This document shows, piece by piece, positions 25,889 to 34,677 of a stretch of DNA of 50,269 nt; position 1 is the first letter of the stretch; each line of letters begins with the position of its first letter. The notes beneath the pieces are model-generated. The model ran no database searches, was not told the origin of the DNA, and saw only the letters and a program-made list of their open reading frames with translations. This stretch comes from JAQBGV01 sp032128395 (lineage in GTDB: Bacteria > Planctomycetota > UBA8108 > UBA1146). The DNA is taken from the NCBI GenBank assembly GCA_032128395.1, contig JAQBGV010000125.1, forward strand, positions 1 to 50,269. The letters are read 5' to 3'. Position numbers and translations under genes: made by a program.

Positions 25889-28225
25889 ATGAGACCTCGC
25901 CGGACTCTGATCCTTGCGCTCGTCAGCACCCTCTGGCTCGCCGGTTGCCAGTCGATGGGACTCGGTGACTCTGGCTCTTACTCGTCCGCTCCACGCGCCA
26001 AGGTGGTCCCTACCCAATTGGAGATGCACGGGCAGGTTCGCACCGACAACTACTACTGGCTGAAGGAACGCGAAGACCCGAATGTCATCGCCTACCTGGT
26101 GGAAGAGAACAACCATACTGATCGATCGATGGCGCACACGAAGAGCCTGCAGAAGGAACTCTACAACGAGTTTCACGCGCGCATCAAACAGACGGACATC
26201 TCGGTGCCCTACCAGCGGGACGACTACTACTACTACAGCCGCACTGAGGAAGGAAAACAGTACCCCATCTTCTGTCGCAAGCGGGGATCCGTGCGTGCGA
26301 TCGAAGAGATCATGCTCGATGTCAACCAGCAAGCGGCCGGGCACACGTTCTATTCCGCTCAGTCCCTGGATGTGAGCTCGAACCAGCAATTGCTGGCCTT
26401 CGCTGAAGATCAAGTCGGACGTCGCATCTACAACATCCGCTTCAAGGATCTCTCCACCGGCGAGTTCTTGAGTGACCGGATCCCTGGGGCCACCGACAAT
26501 CTCGCCTGGGCGAACGACAACAAGACGATCTTCTACGGCAAGCAGGACCCGGTGACGCTCCGGGCGTTCCAGATCTACCGGCACGTCATCGGCACCGACG
26601 TGACGCGGGACGAGCTCGTGTACGAAGAGAAGGACGACACGTTCAGCTGCGATGTTTCCAGGACCAAATCGAAACGCTACATCATGATCGGGTCCTACCA
26701 GACCCTGAGCAGCGAGTACCGGTTTCTCGATGCGAATCGTCCGGGGGACAGCTTTCAGGTGTTGTCGCCGCGGATGCGGAATCATGAGTACTCGGTCGAT
26801 CACTACAACGATCACTTCTATATCAAGACGAATCACCAGGCGAAGAATTTCCGCCTGATGAAGACTCCGGTCACGTCCACCGACATCGAGAGTTGGGTGG
26901 AGGTCATCCCGCACAGGGGCGACGTGCTCCTAGAGGGGTTCGAGATCTTCAAGGACTATCTGGTCGTGGAGGAACGGGAGAAGGGACTGGTGCAACTGCG
27001 CATCATGCCCTGGTCGGGAGCGGAAGAGCGGTATTTGAGTTTCGATGAGCCCGCATATCTCGCCTTCCCTAACAGCAACTTCGAGTTCGATACTCCCCTG
27101 CTCCGATACACCTACACCTCGATGACGACGCCGGGATCTGTTTATGACTACAACATGGAGACCCACGAGAAGACCCTGCTCAAGCAGGAAGAAGTGCTCG
27201 GCGGTTTCTCTTCGAAGGAATACGTGACGTTGCGTCTCCACGCCACGGCACGCGATGGAACCCAGGTGCCGATCTCCGTCGTCTACCGCAAGGGTCTCGA
27301 GAAGAACGGACGGAATCCACTTCTCCTCTACGGATACGGATCCTACGGGGCGAGTATGGATGCCACGTTCGACCCGTACCGAGTGAGCCTTCTCGACCGC
27401 GGATTCGTGTACGCCATCGCTCATGTCCGGGGGGGGGAGGAGCTCGGCCGGGGGTGGTACGAGGACGGAAAGCTGCTCCAGAAGAAGAACACGTTCACAG
27501 ACTTCATCGACTGCGGGTTGTACTTGGTGGAGAAGCAGTACACAAATCCGGATCAGCTCTTCTGTCAGGGAGGCAGTGCCGGCGGGCTACTGATCGGCGC
27601 TGTGATCAACATGCGCCCCGATCTCTTCAAGGGAGCGATCGCATCCGTGCCGTTCGTAGACGTGGTGACGACGATGCTCGACGACAGCATTCCGCTGACG
27701 ACCGGCGAGTACGATGAGTGGGGCAATCCGAACGTGAGGGAATTCTACGATTACATCCTCTCCTACTCCCCGTACGACAACGTCGAGAGCAAGGACTACC
27801 CGCACCTCCTCGTGACCACCAGCCTTCACGATTCTCAGGTCCAGTATTTCGAGCCGGCGAAGTGGGTGGCGAAGTTACGTGCGATGAAGACCGACACGAA
27901 TCGGCTGTTGCTACAGACCAAAATGCAAGCTGGACACGGAGGAGTCTCGGGGCGCTACAAGCGGTACGAAGACATCGCGTTCCGCTATGCCTTCCTCATC
28001 GATCTCGCGACTCACCGATCGCGATCCGGATCGGCGCGGGGTCTGCCTCACAGAGTGATTTCGAACGAGGGGTCGCGTGAGTGGACGAGACTCCACGCCG
28101 AGGCTGGCGGGCGGAGCCACGAGCCCACGGGGACCGCCCTGACTCGGCGCGCGATCAGCGAGTGGGGGCCTGCTCCCGCTCTCCCGTGCTGCGGCGCTCC
28201 AATCGCCGCAGGAAGCACTCCATGA
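25889..28225 (+). CDS. Oligopeptidase B-like S9A serine peptidase, lipoprotein
   Basis: 778 residues. Lipobox LWLAGC near residue 20 implies a lipid-anchored envelope form, unlike cytoplasmic E. coli PtrB. An N-terminal propeller starts with YYWLKEREDPNVIAYLVEEN. The catalytic domain shows GGSAGG (Ser563), HDSQVQYFEPAKW (Asp648) and GHGG (His683), all as in oligopeptidase B, which cleaves peptides after basic residues. ATG 25889 has GGAG six bases upstream. The last ~70 residues after AFLIDLA are Arg-rich and unlike the family, and they overlap the convergent gene; an indel may have removed the true stop (28056-28058 or 28078-28080 in the other frames). Confidence 0.85.
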   Translation: MRPRRTLILALVSTLWLAGCQSMGLGDSGSYSSAPRAKVVPTQLEMHGQVRTDNYYWLKEREDPNVIAYLVEENNHTDRSMAHTKSLQKELYNEFHARIKQTDISVPYQRDDYYYYSRTEEGKQYPIFCRKRGSVRAIEEIMLDVNQQAAGHTFYSAQSLDVSSNQQLLAFAEDQVGRRIYNIRFKDLSTGEFLSDRIPGATDNLAWANDNKTIFYGKQDPVTLRAFQIYRHVIGTDVTRDELVYEEKDDTFSCDVSRTKSKRYIMIGSYQTLSSEYRFLDANRPGDSFQVLSPRMRNHEYSVDHYNDHFYIKTNHQAKNFRLMKTPVTSTDIESWVEVIPHRGDVLLEGFEIFKDYLVVEEREKGLVQLRIMPWSGAEERYLSFDEPAYLAFPNSNFEFDTPLLRYTYTSMTTPGSVYDYNMETHEKTLLKQEEVLGGFSSKEYVTLRLHATARDGTQVPISVVYRKGLEKNGRNPLLLYGYGSYGASMDATFDPYRVSLLDRGFVYAIAHVRGGEELGRGWYEDGKLLQKKNTFTDFIDCGLYLVEKQYTNPDQLFCQGGSAGGLLIGAVINMRPDLFKGAIASVPFVDVVTTMLDDSIPLTTGEYDEWGNPNVREFYDYILSYSPYDNVESKDYPHLLVTTSLHDSQVQYFEPAKWVAKLRAMKTDTNRLLLQTKMQAGHGGVSGRYKRYEDIAFRYAFLIDLATHRSRSGSARGLPHRVISNEGSREWTRLHAEAGGRSHEPTGTALTRRAISEWGPAPALPCCGAPIAAGSTP

Positions 28226-29642
28226 TCTTTCGGTACAGCTCAGGACCGAGCAGTTCATCCTCGACCCCGGCATCGATGCTCGGATTGTCGTTCACCTCGA
28301 TCACGACGACGCGGTCTCCGAACTGTTTCAGATCGATCCCATAGAGACCGTCGCCGATCAGATTTGCGGCCGCGAGGGCGGAGTCGAGCACCGTCTTCGG
28401 GACTTCTTCGAGGGGGACGCAATCGGAGCCCCCCTCACGGGCCGGGCCGCCTCGCGAGTGGTCGACGATCTGCCAGTGCCCCGGGACCATGAAGTAGCGG
28501 CAAGCGTAGAGCGGTTGACGGTCGAGGACTCCGATGCGCCAGTCGAAGTCGGTGAAGAGGTACTCCTGCGCGAGGATCAGGTCAGATTCCTTGAAGAGGA
28601 CGGCCGCCTTCTCGGCAAGCCCCTGGGGGTCGTCGGCACGGACGACTCCTCGCGAAAAGGAGCCGTCCGGGATCTTGAGCACGACCGGATAGCCGAGCTC
28701 CTCGGCGATCCCGTTCATTCGACCTTTCGCGAGAATCCGAGCGTTCGGGCTCGGGATCTTGGCCGCACGGAGAGTCTCCGCAAGGAAGACCTTGTTCGCG
28801 CAGCGGATGATCGAGTCCGGGTCATCGATCACGATCAATCCCTCGGCGATTCCCTTCCTGGCGAACCGGAAGGTGTAGTGCTCGATCTCCGTGGTCGCCC
28901 GGATGAAGAGTGCATCGAACTCGCCGAGACGGGTGAGGTCAGTTTTCCGGATCCTCTCGACCTCGAGTCCTAGCAGCCTTCCTTCCCGTTCGAACGCCTT
29001 GAGCGCCTTGACTCCAGAGGGAGGCATCGCTTCCTCCGGATCCCAGAGGATGGCGATGTCGAACCGCGCCGGGGAGCGGGTCGGCCCCCCCCGGGAAGCG
29101 CGCCCCACCCGTCGGGAGAGAGCCCCGGCGAGCGCTTCGCGCCCCGCGGCGTCCAGCTTGCCCACGTCTCCCGCCCGAATCTCGCGAAGATGCCAGCAAT
29201 CGGTGCGACGGAAGACCACACGCAAGAGTGGGCACGGAAATTCGAGGTAGATCCGTGAACAGAGTGTCCTGAGCTCTGGGTCGTCGGTTTCGCCGAAACA
29301 CAGATCGAGCTCGACGAGGTCCTCGCTGCGACGACGGAGGGCCCGCTCGGCTCTCTCGTCGATCCATGCGGTGTCGAGCAACGGCAGAACCTGCCGCCGC
29401 AATTCGAGCACCGTCCGCGGAGAGGGGATGACCCGCTGCTTCCGCGCATCTGCGAGTAGCGAGCAGTAGTAACCGGTCGTCAAGTAGCCATAGCTGCGGC
29501 TGAGGTTGACGACGCGCAGCCCTCGTCGTTGGGCATTGACCTCCCCCAGGAGGTAGGTTGTCGGCGAGATGACCAGGAACTCGTCGGGAAAGAGCCCGGC
29601 CCACTCCTCGGGTCGTTCGACGATGATGCACTTGGGACTCAT
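28155..29642 (-). CDS. RimK-like ATP-grasp ligase with RLAN N-terminal domain
   Basis: 495 residues from ATG 29642, which overlaps the stop of the GNAT-C39 gene (ATGA). Residues about 1-155 match the RimK-like ATP-grasp N-terminal (RLAN) type: FLVISPTTYLLGEVNAQRRG and LSRSYGYLTTGYY. The ATP-grasp part follows, with CANKVFLAETLRAAKIPSP, VVLKIPDGSFSRGV, LAQEYLFTDFDWRIGVLD and the metal-binding end VIEVNDNPSIDAG. Such enzymes ligate an amine to a carboxylate through acyl phosphate. The substrate is unknown. The gene pair with GNAT-C39 is a recurrent arrangement in bacteria and suggests peptide or protein modification. Confidence 0.85.
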   Translation of the reverse strand: MSPKCIIVERPEEWAGLFPDEFLVISPTTYLLGEVNAQRRGLRVVNLSRSYGYLTTGYYCSLLADARKQRVIPSPRTVLELRRQVLPLLDTAWIDERAERALRRRSEDLVELDLCFGETDDPELRTLCSRIYLEFPCPLLRVVFRRTDCWHLREIRAGDVGKLDAAGREALAGALSRRVGRASRGGPTRSPARFDIAILWDPEEAMPPSGVKALKAFEREGRLLGLEVERIRKTDLTRLGEFDALFIRATTEIEHYTFRFARKGIAEGLIVIDDPDSIIRCANKVFLAETLRAAKIPSPNARILAKGRMNGIAEELGYPVVLKIPDGSFSRGVVRADDPQGLAEKAAVLFKESDLILAQEYLFTDFDWRIGVLDRQPLYACRYFMVPGHWQIVDHSRGGPAREGGSDCVPLEEVPKTVLDSALAAANLIGDGLYGIDLKQFGDRVVVIEVNDNPSIDAGVEDELLGPELYRKIMECFLRRLERRSTGEREQAPTR

Positions 29643-30754
29643 CGGGCCTGTTCTCCTACCTGTCGCTGCCAGATCAATACAGTCGCCTGCTGCGCACGAC
29701 GGCCGTACCGAGCCATCCCCTCGAACTCGTCCCGGGCGATCGGAAGATTGGCGCTCTCTCCGAGGGTCCGCTCTCCCGCGTGATCGACCCAAGGGTCGTG
29801 CACATAGACGAACTGATCGTCGACCCCGGTCACCGTCACCCAGTGAGGAGCCCTCTCCTTCGCGAGCCGGTAGAGGCTGATGAGGACGATCGGGATCGCG
29901 CCTGACGCGAGGGCACGACGGAGATCCTCTGCGGTGGCCGCGGTCGAGTCGACCAGAACTCCCAATTCCGCGAGCTGCTCCTTGAAGTCCTGCTCGACGA
30001 GACGGATCACCTTTCTCTTCTCCTCACTCCGCACCGACTCGACGAACATCGCCTCCCGATCCGAGACCCCGTGAACCGAGGATCCGAATCCGCGGCGCTG
30101 GGCGGCGAGGGCGAGACCGTGCGGCCCGCACCCCCCGTGCCCAGAGGTCATGAAGATCGATGTGGATTCGCGCCAGAGCCGAAGTTCGCTGACACGACTC
30201 GATTCGTAGCTCGGATCGAAGGTTCGCAGTGCCATCAGGAGCGCCGCGGCTCCGCAGGTGAATTCGAGGGTCTGGCGGTAGAAGGGCACCGGGAGTACCG
30301 GCGGCCGCTTCGGCGTCAGGACCTTCTCCATACGGATCGCGTTCGAATGGTCGTCGTAGTAGTCGAGGTGCAGTCCGAACTCACGGTAGTCATGCCGGCG
30401 GTAGAGCCTCAGGGCGGACTCGTTCTCCGCTTGGACTTCGAGGCGGAGAACGACGCAACCCTGTCGGAGCGCGATCTCCTCGGCCATCGTCAGGAGTCGG
30501 TCCCCGATCCCTCGGCCGCGATAGCTCGGACTGACGGCGATGGAGTACAACCGGGCGAGGGCGGTGCTGCGGCGGAGGAGAACGGTCGCGTAGCCGACGA
30601 CGACCCTCTCCTCCTCGGCGACGAGGTTCACCGCGTGAGCGCGGGTCAGCAGGTGTCGAAGGCTGCGGCGGGTGAATCGATCGGTCTCGAAGCCCGCCTC
30701 CTCCAAGGCGAGGATGGCGTCGAGATCGGCGAGGCCGGCGGCGCGCAACTCCAT
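29639..30754 (-). CDS. GNAT acetyltransferase fused to C39-like peptidase (DUF3335)
   Basis: 371 residues. The N-terminal half is GNAT: LYSIAVSPSYRGRGIGDRLL (acetyl-CoA loop at 75-88) and ENESALRLYRRHDYREFG. The C-terminal half is a papain-like C39 peptidase with PVPFYRQTLEFTCGAAALLM (Cys167), HWVTVTGVDDQFVYVHDPW (His304, Asp320). This exact fusion usually sits next to a RimK-like ATP-grasp enzyme, as here. ATG 30754 is chosen because the earlier frame lacks family similarity and the domain starts with MELRAAGLADLDAILALEE. No clear ribosome-binding site. The pair is predicted to build and trim or acetylate a peptide-like product; the product is unknown. Confidence 0.85.
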   Translation of the reverse strand: MELRAAGLADLDAILALEEAGFETDRFTRRSLRHLLTRAHAVNLVAEEERVVVGYATVLLRRSTALARLYSIAVSPSYRGRGIGDRLLTMAEEIALRQGCVVLRLEVQAENESALRLYRRHDYREFGLHLDYYDDHSNAIRMEKVLTPKRPPVLPVPFYRQTLEFTCGAAALLMALRTFDPSYESSRVSELRLWRESTSIFMTSGHGGCGPHGLALAAQRRGFGSSVHGVSDREAMFVESVRSEEKRKVIRLVEQDFKEQLAELGVLVDSTAATAEDLRRALASGAIPIVLISLYRLAKERAPHWVTVTGVDDQFVYVHDPWVDHAGERTLGESANLPIARDEFEGMARYGRRAQQATVLIWQRQVGEQAR

Positions 30755-31006
30755 CGGGGTCACCCGATCTGATGGGATCGACCCGATCGAGACCCGGGGG
30801 GCGGGCCGCAGAGGTCGAAGAAGTCGGAGAGTCTCCGGAGCCAGAACGATCACGTCAAGAGTACGTCTGAGTGGGAGCGCGGTCGATGCTCGAAGCGCCG
30901 CGCGAAAGCGCTCCTCACATCCCCTACCGAAGTGAGTGAAGAGGAGCGGGGAATCCCCATCGCAGTTCGATCGATTTTTCGGACGGAATGCCCTTTTCAA
31001 AGGCTG

Positions 31007-32161
31007 CTAGTGGAGGCGGAGAGCTTCCTTCGGGCCCTGTGACGAGAGCGGCACCGCCTTCGCGATTCTCGGATGCTCGAGCTGCTGACGAAAAGCGAGG
31101 ATGGGCGTTTCGATGTACCGGTAGCTCAGGATCGGTACGAGGAAGCAGAGCCCGAGCGCGAGGAACCAGCGAGCCGCGCTCGTGCCCTCCTCGATCCAGG
31201 CCAAGTACTCGAGGCCGAGAACGTTCAGGATCACCACGTGATAGAGGTACAGGCCGTAGGAGAAGCTCCCGACGGCGCGCAGCGGGCGCCACGCAAACGC
31301 CGATCGGACCCGACCCGCCACTCTCCCCTTCGCCCCGATCACGAGTGCCATGACGAAGTAGGACGCCACAGAGTAGCCGAGGAACTGCACGAAGCGCAGC
31401 TCGCGTCCGGCGAGCACGCCATACTTGGAAAGGCGCTGATTCACGAAGAGTACGAGGATCGTCGCAACAAGGCCCCCGGCGATCCAATTGCCGTTCCAGC
31501 TTCGGACCTCCTTCTCTCGCACCGCGAGGCTCGCGCCGAGCGCGAGGGAGAGCATGCGAACCGGCATCTGCCCCAGCGAATACTTGCCGAAGCCATACTC
31601 GAGTAGGAAGAAGGTCGCCACGGCGACCACGGGAAGGACTCGACACAGGGTGACCCGGACTCGAGGCAGTGCGACGCTCGCGAGCAGGAACGGCCAGACG
31701 AGATAGAACTGCTCTTCGACGGCCAGACTCCAGGTGTGCCCCACCGCGGTCACCGTTCGATCGGTGGCGAACAGGTGGTAGATATTCGTCGAGTAGAAGG
31801 CCGCAGCGATGAGGTCGTGACAGCGAGAACCGAACCAGATGGCGCAGAATCCGATGGTCAAATAGTAGATCGGGAAGATCCGCAAGGTACGGCGCAGGAA
31901 GAATCGCCCGATACGGATCCTGCCCGATCGTTTCTCGGTGAGCAGGATTCGAGTGATCAGGAACCCGCTCAGGACGAAGAACAGATCGACGCCGAAGTAA
32001 CCGACCTGCCCGAAAGATGCGAGATCGCACAGGAACCGCGAGGGAGCGACATCTCGGATGTAGGGGAAATGACACCAGAGGACGAGTAGGGCGGCGAAAC
32101 CCCGCACCCCGTCCAGCGCCGGGATGTGGGGCGGGCGTTCCTGATGGTGCAGTGTGTCCAA
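31007..32161 (-). CDS. Acyltransferase 3 family membrane protein (OafA/YrhL-like)
   Basis: 384 residues with about ten membrane helices. The family signature is clear: PALDGVRGFAALLVLWCHF with the conserved His, FGVDLFFVLSGFLITRILL, RFFLRRTLRIFPIYYL and VGHTWSLAVEEQFYLVWP, ending in SYRYIETPILAFR. These proteins transfer acetyl or other acyl groups to surface sugars such as O-antigen or peptidoglycan. It is on the same strand as the GNAT-C39 gene, 252 bases before it, probably a separate unit. Start ATG 32161 is the first in frame. Acceptor sugar unknown. Confidence 0.9.
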   Translation of the reverse strand: MDTLHHQERPPHIPALDGVRGFAALLVLWCHFPYIRDVAPSRFLCDLASFGQVGYFGVDLFFVLSGFLITRILLTEKRSGRIRIGRFFLRRTLRIFPIYYLTIGFCAIWFGSRCHDLIAAAFYSTNIYHLFATDRTVTAVGHTWSLAVEEQFYLVWPFLLASVALPRVRVTLCRVLPVVAVATFFLLEYGFGKYSLGQMPVRMLSLALGASLAVREKEVRSWNGNWIAGGLVATILVLFVNQRLSKYGVLAGRELRFVQFLGYSVASYFVMALVIGAKGRVAGRVRSAFAWRPLRAVGSFSYGLYLYHVVILNVLGLEYLAWIEEGTSAARWFLALGLCFLVPILSYRYIETPILAFRQQLEHPRIAKAVPLSSQGPKEALRLH

Positions 32162-32883
32162 GTGGACCTCCGGTGATCCGCCTTTCCCTCCTATCGTCGG
32201 TCCTGGAGCAGTTCTTGAGGCTGGTCGCCAAGCCTCGTAGACAGATCATCCCGAGCCAGAGCGCAACCTATCGCGGCTGTTGGGCGCCGAGAGATCGATC
32301 TCTCGGGCGGGATGACTTCTTCACCGGGCTGCTAGGGATTGCTCGAATCGGGGCAATCCAGTCCGGCCGTGGTGGGGTCGGTGCCAGGCTCCGGTCGGGG
32401 GCGGGAGAGACGTCGTCGGCGACCCGAACAGGGGCCCAAGATGGCGACCGTTCACGCATTCCTCCCGAACCAAGTTGCAGCCAAGTTCCAGTCGCAATCG
32501 CAGGTTCCTCGACGAGTTCAACGGCGATTCAGCCGGGCATCGCCACAATCTGACGGTGAGCTGGGAATGAGTCTCTGCAACCCAAGATCGAAGTCCGGGA
32601 CGACAAGTGTGGCTCCGACCTCGCGCGCCGGCGGCCGGCGGCGCCGACTCTCTCCCGTCCGCAGGGTCTCTCGCAGGGTTACCCTCTCCCTACGGGGAGA
32701 ACCACCTCGTCGACGCTGGGGACGACCCGTGGATCTGAACCTTCTCAGCTACCTCTTTTCCGCCCCCGGTTCAGGGCCGATTCCGGAACCGAATTCCTGC
32801 GGACTCGACCCGACTCCAGCGGGGGTCTCCTGCGTGGAGTTCTCGCTCTGCCCTTGATCGACAGCCGGTTTCCGGGTCTCCCC
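32162..32883. other. 722-base gap without a convincing gene
   Basis: The stretch lies between two minus-strand genes. The only long open frame (plus strand from 32339) is Arg/Ser-rich, lacks a ribosome-binding site and family resemblance, and looks like an accidental frame in GC-rich DNA. The left part should hold the promoter of the acyltransferase gene. The right part holds several GC-rich inverted repeats and the hairpin listed at 32685. No tRNA, CRISPR or mobile element is seen. Confidence 0.5.
32685..32700. other. Hairpin with TACG tetraloop
   Basis: TCTCCC-TACG-GGGAGA is a perfect 6-bp stem closing a C(UACG)G loop, one of the most stable RNA tetraloops when transcribed from the plus strand. 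On the minus strand it lies about 180 bases after the lipoprotein gene. No T run. Could be part of a structured RNA or a distal terminator. Confidence 0.4.
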
Positions 32884-33801
32884 TCATTGGCTTTCGCCTC
32901 GGGGGAGCCTGAGTGCGTCGGGATCGAGTGCTTCCTGAATGACGACACCCTCGCGGCGGAGTACATCGTGGAGGTTTCCCCCGTATTCGCGATCCCGGTC
33001 GCGGGACTCGAACCGGACGACCCCATGAGTCGGCGCGGCGAACTCGAGTCGGGTCTCGTGGTCGCCGATTTCCAAGTCTTGCAGGTACAGAAGGTGTTGG
33101 CCGAGCCAGGCCAGTGACTGCGAATTTTCCATGATGTCTTCGATGAGCTGGTCGCGGATTCGTGTGGCGGTCGCTGACGTCACCGGCACCCGCAGGATCA
33201 ACCGGCCATCACAGAGCTCGATCCATCGGTGACCCCGCTGCGCCGCGGAAATGCAGAGAGCCTTGCTCTCTCTATCGAAATCCGGGTCTTCTGCCTGGTC
33301 CTCCGGGCTCCCCTGCGTTCCCACCTCGCCCTCACCATCGGACTCCTCCTCGGCGAACTCCTCGAGAACCTGCTTCGACAGCTCGCGGTTGATCAGCTCG
33401 ACGGCGAGCCCGATCTCGTGGATGGTAAAGCGCTGCAATCCACAGAGCTGACCCTCCTCGTCCTCGAAGAGGGTGGACTCGAGGAGTTCGAAGGAATGGA
33501 CGACGCGTTGCGCCAGGGGGTCGAGCTCTTCACCCGACAACTTGTCGAGGTTGAAATGGGCACCCCACGGCGGGATCCAGATGACACGGTCCTGATCGAC
33601 CGCGGGCTGGATCTGTTGCCTCGCCTTCTCGAGGTCACCCGAGGCGTGGATTCCGTAGGTGACGATGAAGAGCTCGAGACTGTCGGATCGGCTGTCGTGC
33701 CGGATCTCGATGTCCTGACCAGTGATCCCCACCTCGCAGCCGACAAGAATTGCAGTCAGAGCAAGAAGCAGAGCGACAAGCGTCGTCTTGTGGTGATTCA
33801 T
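32884..33801 (-). CDS. Putative lipoprotein of unknown function
   Basis: 305 residues from ATG 33801 (GGAG six bases upstream). Lipobox LTAILVGC at about 15-22 indicates a lipid-anchored protein. The body has strands such as DSLELFIVTYGIHASGDLEK and DRVIWIPPWGAHFNLDKLSG, a highly acidic loop (EEFAEEESDGEGEVG) and the C-terminal HGVVRFESRDRDREYGGNLH. Not recognised. It is divergent from the ECF sigma/kinase unit with 243 bases between, where promoters for both may lie; it could be a target or partner of that unit. Confidence 0.75.
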   Translation of the reverse strand: MNHHKTTLVALLLALTAILVGCEVGITGQDIEIRHDSRSDSLELFIVTYGIHASGDLEKARQQIQPAVDQDRVIWIPPWGAHFNLDKLSGEELDPLAQRVVHSFELLESTLFEDEEGQLCGLQRFTIHEIGLAVELINRELSKQVLEEFAEEESDGEGEVGTQGSPEDQAEDPDFDRESKALCISAAQRGHRWIELCDGRLILRVPVTSATATRIRDQLIEDIMENSQSLAWLGQHLLYLQDLEIGDHETRLEFAAPTHGVVRFESRDRDREYGGNLHDVLRREGVVIQEALDPDALRLPRGESQ

Positions 33802-34044
33802 GGGCGACTCCCTTTCCGGGGCGATCTCGCTCCCCAGGAGATACAGGGGGGAGGAGGGGCTGGACCGAACGGAGTTTTTCGGGAACGCCAGGTTTTCTGG
33901 CCGACTCCGACCCGGCTTGTGTGCCTCGGGTCGGTTGTACCGGTTCGTGTGATGCCAGATCATGCCGGCGAGCCGTCTCCCGGGGTGGTTGCCGCCACGC
34001 GGGGGACACCGATCACGGGATGGGATGGGACGCCCGACGAAAGC

Positions 34045-34677
34045 ATGACCCTAGACCCTTCGGAGACCGCTCAGCTCTTGAGACGCGCTCACGGCGGTGA
34101 CCGCGAGGCTCTGAATCGACTCATCCAGAGGGATCTGCCGGCGATCGAAGGGCGCGTTCGAAAGCGCCTCGGTCCGCAACTGCGCGCCCAGGCGGAGACC
34201 CACGACATCGTTCAGGAGGCCGTGATCGAGTTCCTTCGATATGGCCCTCGCTTCACCATCACGGATCCGGTGCACTTTCGCGCCTTGCTCGGCCGGATCG
34301 TGGAGAACGTGATCCGCGGCCAGCACGATCGATTCACCGCAGCTTGTCGCGACCGCCGCCGCGAGCAGGCGCTCTCGGAGACTGAGCTCCCGACCCTCGA
34401 CGTGCCGTCGGCGAGTCAGCGTCTCGGGGAGCAGGAGCGGCGAGATCTTCTCGAGCTCGCCGTACACCTTCTGCCGGCGGGGGAGCGACAGCTCATCCTC
34501 TGGCGAGAATGGGAGGATCTGTCGTTCCGTACCATCGGCGAGCGCTCCGAGACCACCGAAGACGCGGCTCGAATGCGCCACCGCCGGGCATTGCTCAACC
34601 TTGGAATTTTGATGCGCCGCCTGGAGAAGGGCGAACTTCCGCAGATACTCGAGTGCGAAGGTCCCGACCATGACTGA
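34045..34677 (+). CDS. ECF-type sigma factor (planctomycete-like)
   Basis: 210 residues. Region 2: LIQRDLPAIEGRVRKRLGPQ, then THDIVQEAVIEFLRYGPRFT and FRALLGRIVENVIRGQHDRF. Region 4: HLLPAGERQLILWREWEDLS, then FRTIGERSETTEDAARMRHR, RALLNLG. The length and the region 4 style match the ECF groups linked to Ser/Thr kinases in Planctomycetota. ATG 34045 starts the conserved domain; the open frame extends far upstream but with no similarity. Its end overlaps the kinase start by eight bases, so both are made together. The kinase may modulate this factor, as has been proposed for such pairs. Confidence 0.88.
   Translation: MTLDPSETAQLLRRAHGGDREALNRLIQRDLPAIEGRVRKRLGPQLRAQAETHDIVQEAVIEFLRYGPRFTITDPVHFRALLGRIVENVIRGQHDRFTAACRDRRREQALSETELPTLDVPSASQRLGEQERRDLLELAVHLLPAGERQLILWREWEDLSFRTIGERSETTEDAARMRHRRALLNLGILMRRLEKGELPQILECEGPDHD

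Noticed and set aside
23275..25929. 884-residue minus-strand open frame
   Set aside because: Covers the FHA-GAF-cyclase on the opposite strand and a coiled-coil gene in another frame; composition is shadow-like.
28155..29642. RimK that glutamylates bS6
   Set aside because: The RLAN domain and GNAT-C39 neighbour mark a different branch; true RimK is about 300 residues without this domain.
31000..31016. Third copy of the stop-embedded CTAGTGG hairpin after the acyltransferase
   Set aside because: CTAGTGG is present at the stop, but no complementary arm follows.
32339..32857. 172-residue plus-strand frame in the gap
   Set aside because: Very Arg/Ser-rich, no ribosome-binding site, no recognisable domain.
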